Positions 49,331-59,400 of a DNA stretch of 64,000 nucleotides are shown piece by piece (position 1 is the first letter of the stretch; each line of letters begins with the position of its first letter). Origin of the DNA: Bog-756 sp963704615 (lineage in GTDB: Bacteria > Actinomycetota > Acidimicrobiia > Acidimicrobiales > RAAP-2); NCBI GenBank assembly GCA_963704615.1, contig OY969923.1:2542001-2606000 (forward strand), read 5' to 3'. The translations under genes were made by a program, and so were the position numbers. Below the pieces are notes generated by a model. It did not search any database. It was not told where the DNA came from and was given only the letters and a program-made list of their open reading frames with translations.

Positions 49331-49648
49331 GTGACCATGACCGTCTGGCCGGCGCTGACCGAGCCCAAACGGCGAGCCCTGCTCGACCTGCTGCGCGAAA
49401 AGCCCCGCGATGTCGGCGAACTCGTGGAGGCCCTCGGGGTCAGCCAACCCACAGCTTCGAAGCACCTTCGGGTCCTGCGCGACGCCGGGCTGGTGCGGGT
49501 CACCGGTGTCGCCCAGCGACGCGTCTACGCGATCGAGCCAGGGCCCTTCGTGACGCTGGACCAGTGGCTGGCTCCGTACCGGGTGCTGTGGAACGACAGG
49601 CTGGACGCCCTCGGGGAGTACCTCGACGACGAGAAGGAGAACCCATGA
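49331..49648 (+). CDS. ArsR-family transcriptional regulator
   Basis: 105 residues, a winged helix of the type paired with AHSA1 proteins: ALTEPKRRALLDLLREKPRD, VGELVEALGVSQPTASKHLR (recognition helix V-S-Q-P-T-A-S-K-H-L), VLRDAGLVRVTGVAQRRVYA (wing). No Cys-based metal site is seen, so it probably responds to another cue. GTG 49331 or ATG 49337 as start. Its stop overlaps the start of the AHSA1 gene (ATGA), so the two form an operon. Confidence 0.92.
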   Translation: MTMTVWPALTEPKRRALLDLLREKPRDVGELVEALGVSQPTASKHLRVLRDAGLVRVTGVAQRRVYAIEPGPFVTLDQWLAPYRVLWNDRLDALGEYLDDEKENP

Positions 49649-50187
49649 CCGATCCGGGTACCTACGTCGAACTCGACGGCCGACCGGCGGTGCGTTTTGT
49701 TCGCACCTATCCCCATCCGATCGGGCGGGTCTGGACCGCGGTCACGACCCCCGAAGGACTCGCCCGATGGTTTCCGGCCCAGGTCGAGGTCGACTTGCGA
49801 CCCGGCGGTATCGTCACCTATCGCGGGGACCCCTACACCGAGCACAGACCAGGTCGAGTCCTGGTCTGCGACCCACCGATGCATCTGGCCTTCACCTGGG
49901 GGGACGACGAACTGACCTTCCAGCTCGAATCGACCGAGGGTGGGGGGTGCCGGTTCACGCTGTTCGACCTCCTCGATGGGCGCGACTCGGCGGCTCGCAA
50001 CGCCGCCGGGTGGGATGTGTGCCTCGACGCGCTCGACAGGTATCTTGCCGGCAAACCCAGTGACGGTCCCCGTAGCCCGGCGGCCATGCCCTGGAGGCCC
50101 CGCTACGACGCCTACGTCGCCGCCGGTCTCCCCTCGGGCGCCCACATCCCGAACGGTCCTGTCACCTCCACGGAACCCGCCTCCTGA
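49645..50187 (+). CDS. SRPBCC/AHSA1-domain protein
   Basis: 180 residues with a helix-grip fold: VRFVRTYPHPIGRVWTAVTT, PEGLARWFPAQVEVDLRPGG, and HLAFTWGDDELTFQLESTEG, as in AHSA1 (activator of Hsp90 ATPase)-like proteins. RNAAGWDVCLDALDRYLAGK, W-D-V-C-L-D-x-L, is the conserved C-terminal helix. Such proteins bind hydrophobic ligands; pairing with an ArsR regulator is very common in actinobacteria, and the regulator probably controls this gene. Translationally coupled to the ArsR gene. Confidence 0.92.
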   Translation: MTDPGTYVELDGRPAVRFVRTYPHPIGRVWTAVTTPEGLARWFPAQVEVDLRPGGIVTYRGDPYTEHRPGRVLVCDPPMHLAFTWGDDELTFQLESTEGGGCRFTLFDLLDGRDSAARNAAGWDVCLDALDRYLAGKPSDGPRSPAAMPWRPRYDAYVAAGLPSGAHIPNGPVTSTEPAS

Positions 50188-51115
50188 GATTCGGTGATTG
50201 ATGACGCCGACCTGCGGTGAAAGTCGGAGAGACAACCTTTCGGCCACTACGAGGCAGCTCGTCCAACAGATAGCTCGAGGAATCGACCTCTCACAATTAT
50301 GGTCGCCACCAAATGTCTTGCCATTTATGTAACGAATCCGTTGTTGACATATCGCACTATTGGGAGCACACTCACAGTCCATTTATTGACAGAAAATGAC
50401 CCCTGGGAACCGCCATGTGGGGTGACGAGAACCCAAACCGTGAGTTGCTGGGCCGTGCCCGGGCTGCGGCGCGGTTACCAGCGGAACAGAGCCGGATCGA
50501 GGCCGCTCGCCTTCGTCACCACTGCGTGCGCTCCGATACTGAGGATGTGTCCGGGCCGGCGACTCCGGGGACTGGCGGGATTTCCACCCAAGAAGACCTG
50601 GGCTCGGAGCCATCGCACCCCTGATCCACCGACTGACACGTCACTGAGCGGTGCGGACGTTCAGCCTGGTCCTGACCGCTTGACCCTGCCACTGCCGGCC
50701 CCCGAGAGGCTCCAGGGCCGACACTGACAGGGCACCTCATTATGCGGACGGTGGCCGCGTCGATACATCACCAAAATTGGCAATCCGCGGCGAGCCCTGA
50801 ATGGAAGAAGGCAACTCGCGATTGCTATGACGTTCACGACAACTGACGACGCCTCCATCACCAGAACATCTGCTTTACCCAGCCAGCACTGTCTGGGGAT
50901 CCCGCCAACAGCCGCCGCTGATTTGAAAAGAGGAAGCTAGGTCGGTATCGACGGATGGTGGCACACGTAACGGCGGCTCGTCGCCGTTGACGGCCGTTAG
51001 CCTCGCACCAGCCGGGAGCGAGGTGGCGGAGTCCCGCTCACAGTCGATGCCCCACCCACTGTCGGTCAACGTGACACATTCGACGTCACAACCGACACCC
51101 CTGGTGTCAGCCATA
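50188..51115. other. 0.9-kb intergenic region, no gene supported
   Basis: Open frames here (for instance 50299-50727 plus, 50875-51165 minus) lack family-like sequence. An AT-rich patch at 50290-50400 contains two TTGACA hexamers (50344-50349 and 50386-50391) that could be -35 boxes, without matching -10 boxes. The last part may be the 5' region or extended N-terminus of the glycosylase gene. Confidence 0.35.
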
Positions 51116-51883
51116 ATGACCAAGGATTCCGATGCCCGCTCAATCTCGCCGATGACGTCCGACAATCGGGCCGCGCCCGCAGAAGGGACGGAAGCCCGTC
51201 ATCTGGAGCTCCGCACTCTGGGCGATGAGATCGTCGGATGTCGGCGTTGCCCGCGCCTGGTCGCATGGCGGGAGCAGGTGGCAGTTCAGAAACGGGCGGC
51301 CTTCACCCAGGACACCTATTGGGGCCGGCCGGTTCCCGGATTCGGCGATCCGGAAGCCCGGGTGCTGTTCGTGGGGTTGGCGCCTGCAGCCCACGGTGCC
51401 AATCGCACCGGCAGGGTTTTCACCGGTGACCGGTCAGGCGATTGGCTCTTCGCCGCCCTTTGGCGATGTGGTTTCGCCAACCAGCCCCACAGCGTGGCTG
51501 TCGACGATGGCCTCACCTTGTCTGATGCCTATGTCAGTGCCGCCGTCCGCTGTGCTCCACCAGCCAACAAACCCACCCCAACAGAACGCGACGCCTGCAT
51601 CCCCTTCTTCCGCCGTGAGCTGACGCTGCTCACGAATGTGCGGGTCATCGTCGCGCTCGGACAGTTCGCCCATCAGATCGTGGCAAGTCAATTGGATCTC
51701 AGACCACGTCCTCGATTCGGCCACGGCGCAGAGGCGAAGGCACACCAAGGCATCGTTCTGCTCAGCTCCTATCACCCCAGTCAACAGAACACCTTCACCG
51801 GCACGCTCACCGAACCGATGTTCGACGGTGTTCTCCTCCGGGCGCGCCGTCTGGCTGAGGGAGCTGATCCCGCGTCCTCCTGA
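51116..51883 (+). CDS. uracil-DNA glycosylase, family 5 (UdgB)-like
   Basis: About 255 residues. A Cys-based iron-sulfur region (VGCRRCPRLVAWREQVA) is followed by GRPVPGFGDPEARVLFVGLA and PAAHGANRTGRVFTGDRSGD, the motif-1 block typical of family 5 (G-L-A-P-A-A-x-G-x-N-R-T-G-R), in which the usual active-site polar residue of family 4 is missing. AVRCAPPANKPTPTERDACI holds another Cys pair member, and LLSSYHPSQQNTFTG is motif 2. It removes uracil and other deaminated bases from DNA. The frame extends to 50987; ATG 51116 or 51152 is more likely. Confidence 0.88.
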   Translation: MTKDSDARSISPMTSDNRAAPAEGTEARHLELRTLGDEIVGCRRCPRLVAWREQVAVQKRAAFTQDTYWGRPVPGFGDPEARVLFVGLAPAAHGANRTGRVFTGDRSGDWLFAALWRCGFANQPHSVAVDDGLTLSDAYVSAAVRCAPPANKPTPTERDACIPFFRRELTLLTNVRVIVALGQFAHQIVASQLDLRPRPRFGHGAEAKAHQGIVLLSSYHPSQQNTFTGTLTEPMFDGVLLRARRLAEGADPASS

Positions 51884-52693
51884 ACTCAACGGTCGGGGGG
51901 CCGGCTCAGCCGGCCTCGCGGATCACCAAGGTCTACGCTGGGGCCGTTGGTGGGAACCCGCCTCGATGCCGGCCCTCGGAAATGGGGACGGGCTTAGTGC
52001 CCAGGGCCGGACATCGGTGGCAGGCACCATTTGTTCGGAGTCGTTGCTGATCTGGATGAATTCGGAGGGTCCGGATCCCCAATCCCGACCCCTGGTCCAG
52101 GCGGCCCCGAACCCCTCAGAGACCCGCGAAACCGTCGCCCGTGTGGACCAGCGAGAATGTGGGAATAATGGGGGCCGATGCCTGGCCTCCGGAGCGCGAT
52201 TTCCAACCTCACAAATTTCCGGCTGGCGAGGGTCGCCCCTGTCCAGCCCGAACCAGGCACAATCCGGATCCACGAAGCTGATCGGCGAGGCAATGCCCGG
52301 TGTCGGCGGTGCTTCCAACCCATCGCCATCCGGGGTGACGCGCACAACGTCCGCCGGTGGCATCATGTCGAGCCGCCCACACATCGGCTGTGCATCGATG
52401 CCGAGGCCGAGCAGGCCGGCAAGCCGTGCCTGCGGGTGGTTGTGAACTGAATCCGGCCGATGTCGGTCGCGCCACCATCCGGTCGTCGGCATCAACACGC
52501 TTGGGGGTTGGCCTGAGTCCGATTGTGTGACCTCGGAGCATGACAGGGCCTCCGTCTTCGAACCGATCCCCGCCGTATCTCAATTCTGACATCGGCCCCG
52601 AATCCGGCTGGTCAGGGTCATCGATGCCACAATCGTCGCCCGTTCTGACCTCAGAGATGGCCCGTTCGATCTCCTGAGTTCAAGGGGGCCTGT
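51884..52693. other. intergenic region with one possible small gene
   Basis: 810 bp between the glycosylase gene and the DUF1810 gene. Only the small plus-strand frame listed separately (52178-52450) has any protein-like feature; the opposing minus frame (51923-52498) is Pro/Arg/Ser-rich and probably its shadow. Confidence 0.35.
52178..52450 (+). CDS. possible small zinc-finger-like protein
   Basis: Up to 90 residues. The second half reads NARCRRCFQPIAIRGDAHNV then RRWHHVEPPTHRLCIDAEAE, with CRRC, W-H-H and a later Cys spaced as in small treble-clef or zinc-finger proteins of actinobacteria. The first 35 residues look non-coding, so the real start is probably internal. No clear ribosome-binding site. 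Low certainty. Confidence 0.3.
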   Translation: MPGLRSAISNLTNFRLARVAPVQPEPGTIRIHEADRRGNARCRRCFQPIAIRGDAHNVRRWHHVEPPTHRLCIDAEAEQAGKPCLRVVVN

Positions 52694-53125
52694 TCACAAC
52701 TCGAGGAGCCGGAGGGTCGCGGGGTCCGAAAGACCGTCGAAATGCCCTTCGAGGACCTCTTCGAACACCGAGGTTCCTGGGGCGGCTCGCATGAACAACG
52801 TCATCGACGACTGCAGCTTCTGAGCATCGATCTTCCCGAAGATCTGTACCGCGGTCCGGTTCCGCGTCGTGAGGACGGCGCCGGCGACCTCAAAGAGTCG
52901 GGCACCGAGAATGGGGTGGTGAAGGTAAGCCTGCGCCTCGGCCAGTGAGGCGATGGCGAACTTCCTCGACTGGGCGCTCTGGCCCAGGCCGGAGATCTGG
53001 GGGAAGACGAACCACATCCAGTGACTGCTCTTGGCCCCTCGGCTCACCTCGGCGACAGCACGGTCGAAGGCACCGTCGGCGTTTTGAGCCGTGACGAATC
53101 GTTCCAAATCGTAGGGATCGTCCAT
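52694..53125 (-). CDS. DUF1810 family protein
   Basis: 143 residues. DDPYDLERFVTAQNADGAFD, SSHWMWFVFPQISGLGQSAQ (S-H-W-M-W-F-x-F-P-Q-x-x-G-L-G) and YLHHPILGARLFEVAG are the complete signature of DUF1810, a small all-helical family distantly related to calpastatin-like entries; some members are linked to NAD/ADP-ribose metabolism, but the function is unproven. ATG at 53125 begins the family similarity. Divergent from the SpoIIE-type phosphatase gene. Confidence 0.92.
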   Translation of the reverse strand: MDDPYDLERFVTAQNADGAFDRAVAEVSRGAKSSHWMWFVFPQISGLGQSAQSRKFAIASLAEAQAYLHHPILGARLFEVAGAVLTTRNRTAVQIFGKIDAQKLQSSMTLFMRAAPGTSVFEEVLEGHFDGLSDPATLRLLEL

Positions 53126-53278
53126 CGCTGTTCGCCTGGAGCCCTTTCCCTCCATCAGACACGGGGGCGGCAGATCAGGCCCGAGGTGAGAGTAGCGGCC
53201 GCACCGCTCGTGAACATGCCCCACAACGGAGGATGGAGCACGGGGCGGCCTCACCGCCAACCCTCAGACCTGGCAATT

Positions 53279-53295
53279 TGGCAGTAATACTGCCA
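53279..53295. promoter_or_regulatory. 17-bp perfect palindrome, possible operator
   Basis: TGGCAGTA-A-TACTGCCA lies in the 252-bp interval between the divergent DUF1810 and phosphatase genes, 82 bp before the phosphatase start. The exact symmetry and spacing suit a dimeric repressor. Confidence 0.5.
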
Positions 53296-53377
53296 GCACT
53301 GGAGGCCCACGGGGTGACAGTGGGCTGATGCTGGTGAAAAATGAGTGCCTGACAGCGCGGGGATAGGAGATGCCACC

Positions 53378-55585
53378 GTGGGAGATCCACAGACGAGCGG
53401 ATCGTTCTCACCTCGAATGGTGGACAGTCTGGTCGACGCCGTTGTGTTGGTTGACGACCAGGCCCGGATCCTCTATGCCAATCCGGCTGTCCAGCGGATG
53501 TTGGGGTGGGAGGTCACGTCTCTGTTCGGAGTGCCGTTCACCACGCTTCTGCCCGAGCGGACGCGGGGCGCCTCGGAAGCATTGTTCCACTCCTTGATGG
53601 ACCCCGATACACGACCCATCAGCCGAGCCCCGATGCGGACCACGGTGCTGGCTGCTGACGGCTCCGAGGTCCCCGTAGACATCGCCACTTCCCTGGTCGA
53701 CCCAGGCCAAGGCCTGCGGCTGCTCATCGCCGTCCTCTGGGATGTGAGCGACAGGATCGACATCCAACGCTACCAGCGGGTGTCCGAGGAACTCCTTGCG
53801 TTCCTTGCCGGGGCATCCGGCTCGCAGGATGAGATCATTCCCCAGCTGCTCGGTGTCCTCTGCTCAAGTCTGGATTTCGAATTCGCGACGGCCTGGGAGT
53901 GGGACGCCGAAACGGAGCTGCTCCATTGTGGGCATGCGTGGCGCAACAATCCGTCCGACTTCGAATCGCTGTTCAACTCTTCGATCGGGATGAACATCAA
54001 ACCGGGGGAAGGGCTACCAGGCCTGATCGTACGATCGAACGAGCCGCTGTGGTACTCCAAAGTCAGCGAGATTCCCACCCTCAAGCGCCACCGAGCCTTC
54101 GTAGCCGACGGCGTGCAGGCGGCTTTCATCTTTCCGATCAGGACCCGAGAACGACTTGCCGGCGTCATTGAGCTTCTCACCCGGAGACCCCAGAGGCCGG
54201 ATCAACCGCTGTTCGAGGCCATTGCCGACGTCGGCGCCACATTGGGAGACTTCATCGAGCGGCTCGAGCTCGATTTTGAGCGCCGACAACTGCTGGTCCA
54301 ACTCGAGCGATCCCATCGGCGCCAGAACTTCCTGCTCAGTGCCAATCGGGCCCTGGCCGGTGCCCATGGATTCCATGATGCCGTACGCAAGCTGGCCGAG
54401 GTGGCCGTGCCCACCCTGGGCGATATCTGTTTGATCGACGTCCTGGATTCGGATGGCGTTCTGAAGCGCATGGCAGCGCGGCACGCCGACCCGTCGTTCC
54501 AAGCGCTCACCGATGAGCTCGGAAGCCATGCTCCCGACCTCGAGGGATCGCATCCGGCCGCACTGGCCGTTCGCAAGGGCGAGTCGCAATGGTCCAGCGA
54601 CATGGGCGAGCAATTCATGAGGAGCACCACGCAGAACGAAGACCATTATCAGCTCACTCGTTCCCTCGGATTTCAGTCCTTTGTCTCCGTACCTCTTTTG
54701 ACTGACGACGAGGCGATCGGGGCCCTGACTCTGGTCACCGCCGGTTCGGGGCGGCCGATTGGGAGGGAGGAACTCCTCCTGGCCGAAGAGCTGGCGTCGC
54801 AGGTTGCCGCGGTCATCAAGCGTGCTCAGGCTTTCGACGAGCAGTCCACCATTGCCCGACACCTGCAGAGCAGCCTCCTCCCGCAGCGCCTCGATCGGAT
54901 TCCGGGCATCAACGTGGCTGTCCGCTATGTGACGGGTGACCGCGGCGCCGAGGTCGGGGGGGACTTTTACGACGTGATCCCCCTCCCCAAGAGCCATGTG
55001 GCGTTTGTCATCGGGGACGTTGAGGGACACGACATGACAGCTGCAACCGTCATGGGACAGCTTCGCAGTGCGTTCCGCGCCTACCTCATGCTCACCCGCG
55101 ATCCGGGCACCGTCCTCTCACTCCTCGCCGAGTTCGCTCTCCGGTCGGAATCGCCACGATTGGCGACAGCAACGCTCGCTGTACTGGATCCGACCCGAGG
55201 GGAGCTCCAGGTTGCATCAGCGGGCCACCCGGCACCGTTTGTCGCCGACGACCAGACGGAAGCGACTCCCATCCGGCTCCGCTCGGGTCCACCGCTCGGC
55301 GTGAAGAGGCACAAATACACCGTCGAACAGATCACACTCCGGCCGGGAGCACGAATCGTGCTCTACACCGACGGACTGATCGATGTGGGCCGTCCCGAAG
55401 CGGAACAGCAATTTTCCTATCTGATCCACACGATGGGCAACTCCGTGGCGGGCCGCTGTGACGAGCTGGCCGACGCCATTCTGGCCGGACAGTTCGGCCC
55501 CGAGGGCAACCCTGACGACATCGCTCTTCTGGTCGTCGAGTGGCTGGGAGCGCCGACCGTTTCGTCAGAGACGGCTGGCACTTAG
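53378..55585 (+). CDS. PAS-GAF-GAF-SpoIIE (PP2C) signalling phosphatase
   Basis: 735 residues. A PAS domain (MVDSLVDAVVLVDDQARILY, NPAVQRMLGWEVTSLFGVPF) is followed by a GAF domain (DFEFATAWEWDAETELLHCG), a short coiled linker, a second GAF (VPTLGDICLIDVLDSDGVLK ... SFVSVPLLTDDEAIGALTLV) and a SpoIIE domain: LQSSLLPQRLDRIPGINVAV, GAEVGGDFYDVIPLPKSHVA (metal-binding Asp), VIGDVEGHDMTAATVMGQLR (G-D-x-x-G-H-G type with D), and GNPDDIALLVVEW (final Asp). It probably dephosphorylates an anti-sigma-factor antagonist to control general stress sigma activity. GTG at 53378 has AGGAG eight bases upstream. Confidence 0.92.
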   Translation: MGDPQTSGSFSPRMVDSLVDAVVLVDDQARILYANPAVQRMLGWEVTSLFGVPFTTLLPERTRGASEALFHSLMDPDTRPISRAPMRTTVLAADGSEVPVDIATSLVDPGQGLRLLIAVLWDVSDRIDIQRYQRVSEELLAFLAGASGSQDEIIPQLLGVLCSSLDFEFATAWEWDAETELLHCGHAWRNNPSDFESLFNSSIGMNIKPGEGLPGLIVRSNEPLWYSKVSEIPTLKRHRAFVADGVQAAFIFPIRTRERLAGVIELLTRRPQRPDQPLFEAIADVGATLGDFIERLELDFERRQLLVQLERSHRRQNFLLSANRALAGAHGFHDAVRKLAEVAVPTLGDICLIDVLDSDGVLKRMAARHADPSFQALTDELGSHAPDLEGSHPAALAVRKGESQWSSDMGEQFMRSTTQNEDHYQLTRSLGFQSFVSVPLLTDDEAIGALTLVTAGSGRPIGREELLLAEELASQVAAVIKRAQAFDEQSTIARHLQSSLLPQRLDRIPGINVAVRYVTGDRGAEVGGDFYDVIPLPKSHVAFVIGDVEGHDMTAATVMGQLRSAFRAYLMLTRDPGTVLSLLAEFALRSESPRLATATLAVLDPTRGELQVASAGHPAPFVADDQTEATPIRLRSGPPLGVKRHKYTVEQITLRPGARIVLYTDGLIDVGRPEAEQQFSYLIHTMGNSVAGRCDELADAILAGQFGPEGNPDDIALLVVEWLGAPTVSSETAGT

Positions 55586-55838
55586 TTCGGTCCGAACCGG
55601 CCGGCGGTCGGCGCGGCCCCTGCACTCGATCTGTCCTCTCACGGTGCTCCTCGGGGGCTCGGGGGCGAGACGAAGTGGAGCGACACCAACCCCCGACCTC
55701 CTTGCCGCGGGCCGTCGCCTCAGCGATGATGGGGCGGCTCGACTGACCGGAATCGACCCGCTCACCGATGCCGTGGCCGGCTGAGCACTGACGGGTGACC
55801 ATTGCTTGGCCACCGCGCTGCTGACAAATGGAGATGAC

Positions 55839-56357
55839 ATGGCCACGATCGATGAGCTGGCAGAGGAGGTTGGCGCGCTGCGTCAACGGGTCAGGGTCAC
55901 TGAGGACATCCTCGAGTTGCAGGACCTCAAGGCTCGTTATGGCGAGCTGGTCGATGGGCGCTATACGGCCGGAGGGGTCGTCGATACCGCCACGTTGGAG
56001 CGCATCGCCGACGAGGCGGCCGCCCTGTTCACCGTCGACGGGATCTGGGACGGTGGCCCGGGACTCGGCATCGCCACCGGCCGGTCCGCCATCGCCGCCC
56101 GTCTCCGCACCCCCACTCTCTCGTTCTCTCGGCACCTGTTCGTCAAGCCCCGCCTCCAGGTGGAGGGGGACCGCGCCTCGGGCCGCTGGGATCTCCTCTG
56201 TCCATGCCGACTCAAGGACGGTTCGTCGTACTGGATGTGCGGATTCGAAGACGACTCCTACACCCGAACGGACGGGACCTGGCTCCACAGTTCGATGAAG
56301 CTCACGACGCTGTTCATGTCACCCGTGGACCAAGGCTGGACGAAGATTCTGGCCTAG
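55839..56357 (+). CDS. SnoaL-like (NTF2-fold) protein
   Basis: 172 residues. A heptad-like N-terminal helix (MATIDELAEEVGALRQRVRV) leads into ILELQDLKARYGELVDGRYT and ADEAAALFTVDGIWDGGPGL, the typical start of SnoaL-like polyketide cyclase/dehydrase proteins, and the fold ends with SRHLFVKPRLQVEGDRASGR and EDDSYTRTDGTWLHSSMKLT. Members bind hydrophobic rings, often steroid-like compounds. GGAG lies eight bases before the ATG. Stands alone; 253 bp upstream to the phosphatase stop shows no gene. Confidence 0.85.
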   Translation: MATIDELAEEVGALRQRVRVTEDILELQDLKARYGELVDGRYTAGGVVDTATLERIADEAAALFTVDGIWDGGPGLGIATGRSAIAARLRTPTLSFSRHLFVKPRLQVEGDRASGRWDLLCPCRLKDGSSYWMCGFEDDSYTRTDGTWLHSSMKLTTLFMSPVDQGWTKILA

Positions 56358-56388
56358 GTGTTCTGCCCAGCCGCAGTCGGATGCGAAT

Positions 56389-56407
56389 GGGGCCCGAACC
56401 GGGCCCC
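56389..56407 (+). terminator. GGGGCCCG hairpin
   Basis: GGGGCCCG (56389-56396) and CGGGCCCC (56400-56407) around AAC, 31 bp after the SnoaL-like stop. Same arm core as the hairpins at 2762-2811. No T-run. Confidence 0.6.
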
Positions 56408-56443
56408 TGGCCGTCCGACCGGTGATCGTTATACTCGGTCGGC

Positions 56444-59400
56444 GTGCGCCCGGAGGATTCGATCCGTGTCGGCCGGATCGTTCGGGTCCTCCACGAATTC
56501 GTCCGTCCCCGACGCCGTGGTCCGTCGGTGCCGGTGGAGGTGGGCGCCTTCCACGTCCACGGCGAGCCCGTTCCACCCCAACAGGCCTTCGATGCCAACT
56601 ACGAACCGTTCCCCTTGGGCGGTTCGTGGGGGCCCCTCTGGGACACGACCTGGTTCCGCATCCGGGGCACCGTGCCGGTCGAATGGGCGGGTCGGGAGGT
56701 GGCCCTGGGATTCATCATCGGCAATGCCGGGTCCACCGGATTCGGTGCCGAGTCCCTGGTGTGGCGGGATGGCCGACCGGTTCAGGGACTCTCACCGAAC
56801 CACAGGGAGTACGTGATCGACGGGGACGCATCCGGTGGCGACCCGATCGAACTCTTCGTCGAGTCGGCGGCCAATCCTTCCTCCCCCTTCGGGGCCAATC
56901 CGTGGCCGCTGCTGCTTCCCGAGCCTGACGGGGCACCCCAGTTCACTCTTCAGCACGTCGACCTTCATATGCGGGATCAGGCCTTCGAGCGGTTCTGGCA
57001 CGACTTCCGAGTCCTCGTCGAATTGCTGGAGCTGCCCGACGGAGAACCGCACTTCGCCCGGCTGTGCGGCGGTCTCGAACGGGCCTGCAACCTACTCCAG
57101 CTACCCGACATCGGAGACAGCTGGCAGCGGGCCCACCCGGTTCTCGAGGAGTTGCTGGCTGAACGAGCCGCGCCGGGCGCCCATGCGGTCAGCATTGTCG
57201 GCCACGCCCATCTGGATACCGCATGGCTCTGGCCTCTCCGGGAGACCGTCCGCAAATGCGCACGAACCTTCAGCACGGTTCTCGAACTCATGGATCGGTA
57301 CCCGGAATATCGGTTCGTTGTGTCCCAGGCCCAACACCTCGCCTGGATGCGCGACCACTATCCCGACCTGTGGATCAGAATGAAGGAGCGGATCGCTGAG
57401 GGCCGGCTCGAGCCAACCGGCAGCATGTGGGTCGAAGCAGACTGCAACATCCCCTCCGGTGAGTCGCTGGTGCGCCAGATCGTCCACGGCAAGCGCTTCT
57501 ATCTCGAAGAGCTCGGGATCGAGACAAACGACGTATGGCTGCCCGATGTTTTCGGCTACTCGGCCGCCCTGCCCCAGATCATGCGCCGGAGTGGCATCCG
57601 ATGGTTTCTCACCCAGAAGCTCTCGTGGAACCAGTACGACGTTCTCCCTCACCACAGCTTCCTGTGGGAGGGCATCGACGGCTCACGGGTCTTTACCCAC
57701 TTTCCTCCCGCCGATACCTACGGAGGCAAGGTGAACGTCCGCGAGCTGCGGTTCGCAGTCGACAACTTCAAGGATCACGATCGAGCTACTCGTTCCCTCT
57801 ATCTGTTTGGATGGGGCGATGGTGGAGGTGGCCCCACCAGCGAGATGCTCGAGTCGGCTCGGCGCTTCGCCGACATGGACGATCTTCCCCGACTGACCAT
57901 GGAAGGGGCGCGGGCGTTCTTCACTGCGGCCGAGGCTGACATCCGCGACCCAGCGGTCTGGTCGGGTGAGCTCTATCTCGAGCTCCACCGGGGCACGTAC
58001 ACCAGCCAGGCCACCACCAAGGCCGGGAACCGGCGAGCCGAGTACGCACTGCGCGAAGCCGAGTTGTGGTCGTCGCTGTCGCCCGGCGCCGCCTATCCGA
58101 GTCACCAGCTCGACGCCATCTGGAAGCTCCTGCTTCTCCACCAGTTCCACGACATCATCCCCGGATCGGGTATCCACTGGGTGTACGACGACACTGCCCG
58201 CGATCACGTCCGCATCATCAGCGAAGCGAGCAGCTTGGCCGACGACGCGAGGTCCCACCTCACTGAAGCCGTCGACACTACCGGGGCGGGCTACCCCGTC
58301 GTGATCTTCAATTCGCTCGCCCATGACCGCAGGGAATTGATCACCGTGGAGGCTCCCGGCGCACTCACCGCCGCGGTGAGTGACACGGGCGCTCCCAGCC
58401 CCATCCAGAGGGATCCCGAGGGACGAGCGACCTTCGAAGCCAGGGTGCCAGCATGTGGATATCGGCTCTACGACCTGGTGACGGTGGACGCGGATACCGT
58501 CGGTGAGGTCACCGCCGGCCCGCGCCACCTGGAGAACGACCACCTCCGGATCGAGCTCGACGAACAGGGTCTTGTCTCCTCCATCGTCGATAAGGCGGCC
58601 CGGCGCCAGGTCCTCGCACCAGGGGCTCGGGGCAACCGCTTCCAGCTCCACCCGGACTACCCCAACTTCTACGATGCCTGGGACATCGACCGCTTCGCCT
58701 TTGACCAGGTGGTCGAGCTCGATTCGGTGGAATCGGTGGATCTCGTGGAACACGGCCCCCTCCGTGCCGGCATCCGGGTCCACCGTCGATTCGGGGACTC
58801 GGTTCTGACCCAGATCATCCGCCTCGACGCCGCATCGCGGTGGATCGACTTCGAGACCGAGATCGACTGGCACGAGAGCAATCGGCTGCTCAAGGTGGCG
58901 TTCTCGGTCGACGTGCGCAGCCTCCGCGCCACCTACGAGATCCAGTTCGGTCACGTGGAACGGCCGACTCATGCCAATACCAGCTGGGACGTTGCCCGCT
59001 TCGAGGTCTGCGCACACAAGTGGGCCGACCTCTCCGAGCCGGGGTACGGCGTCGCCCTCCTCAATGATTCCAAATACGGGTACGACATCGCCGGAAACGT
59101 CATCCGTCTCTCGCTCCTGCGTTCACCGACCTGGCCCGACCCGGTGGCTGATCGCGGACACCACCGCTTCACCTACCGACTCCTCCCCCACTCCGGCGAT
59201 CTCCGCGAGGCGGGCGTCATCGATGCCGGCTACGACCTCAACGTTCCCTTGCGCGCGGTCGTCGCCTCTCCTCACTCGGGCTCGGTGCCAGCCACCGCCT
59301 CACTGATCTCGGTCGATGTCCCGCACGCCGTGGTGGACACGGTCAAAATATCCGACGACGAATCGGGTGCATTGGTGGTGCGGATGTACGAAGCATGGGG

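Noticed and set aside
51923..52498. 191-residue minus-strand gene after the glycosylase
   Set aside because: Composition is Pro/Arg/Ser-heavy and it lies antisense to a small frame with a better CxxC-type signature; neither is strong.
57683..59017. 444-residue open frame antisense to the alpha-mannosidase
   Set aside because: Shadow of the GH38 gene, which has all zinc and nucleophile motifs.
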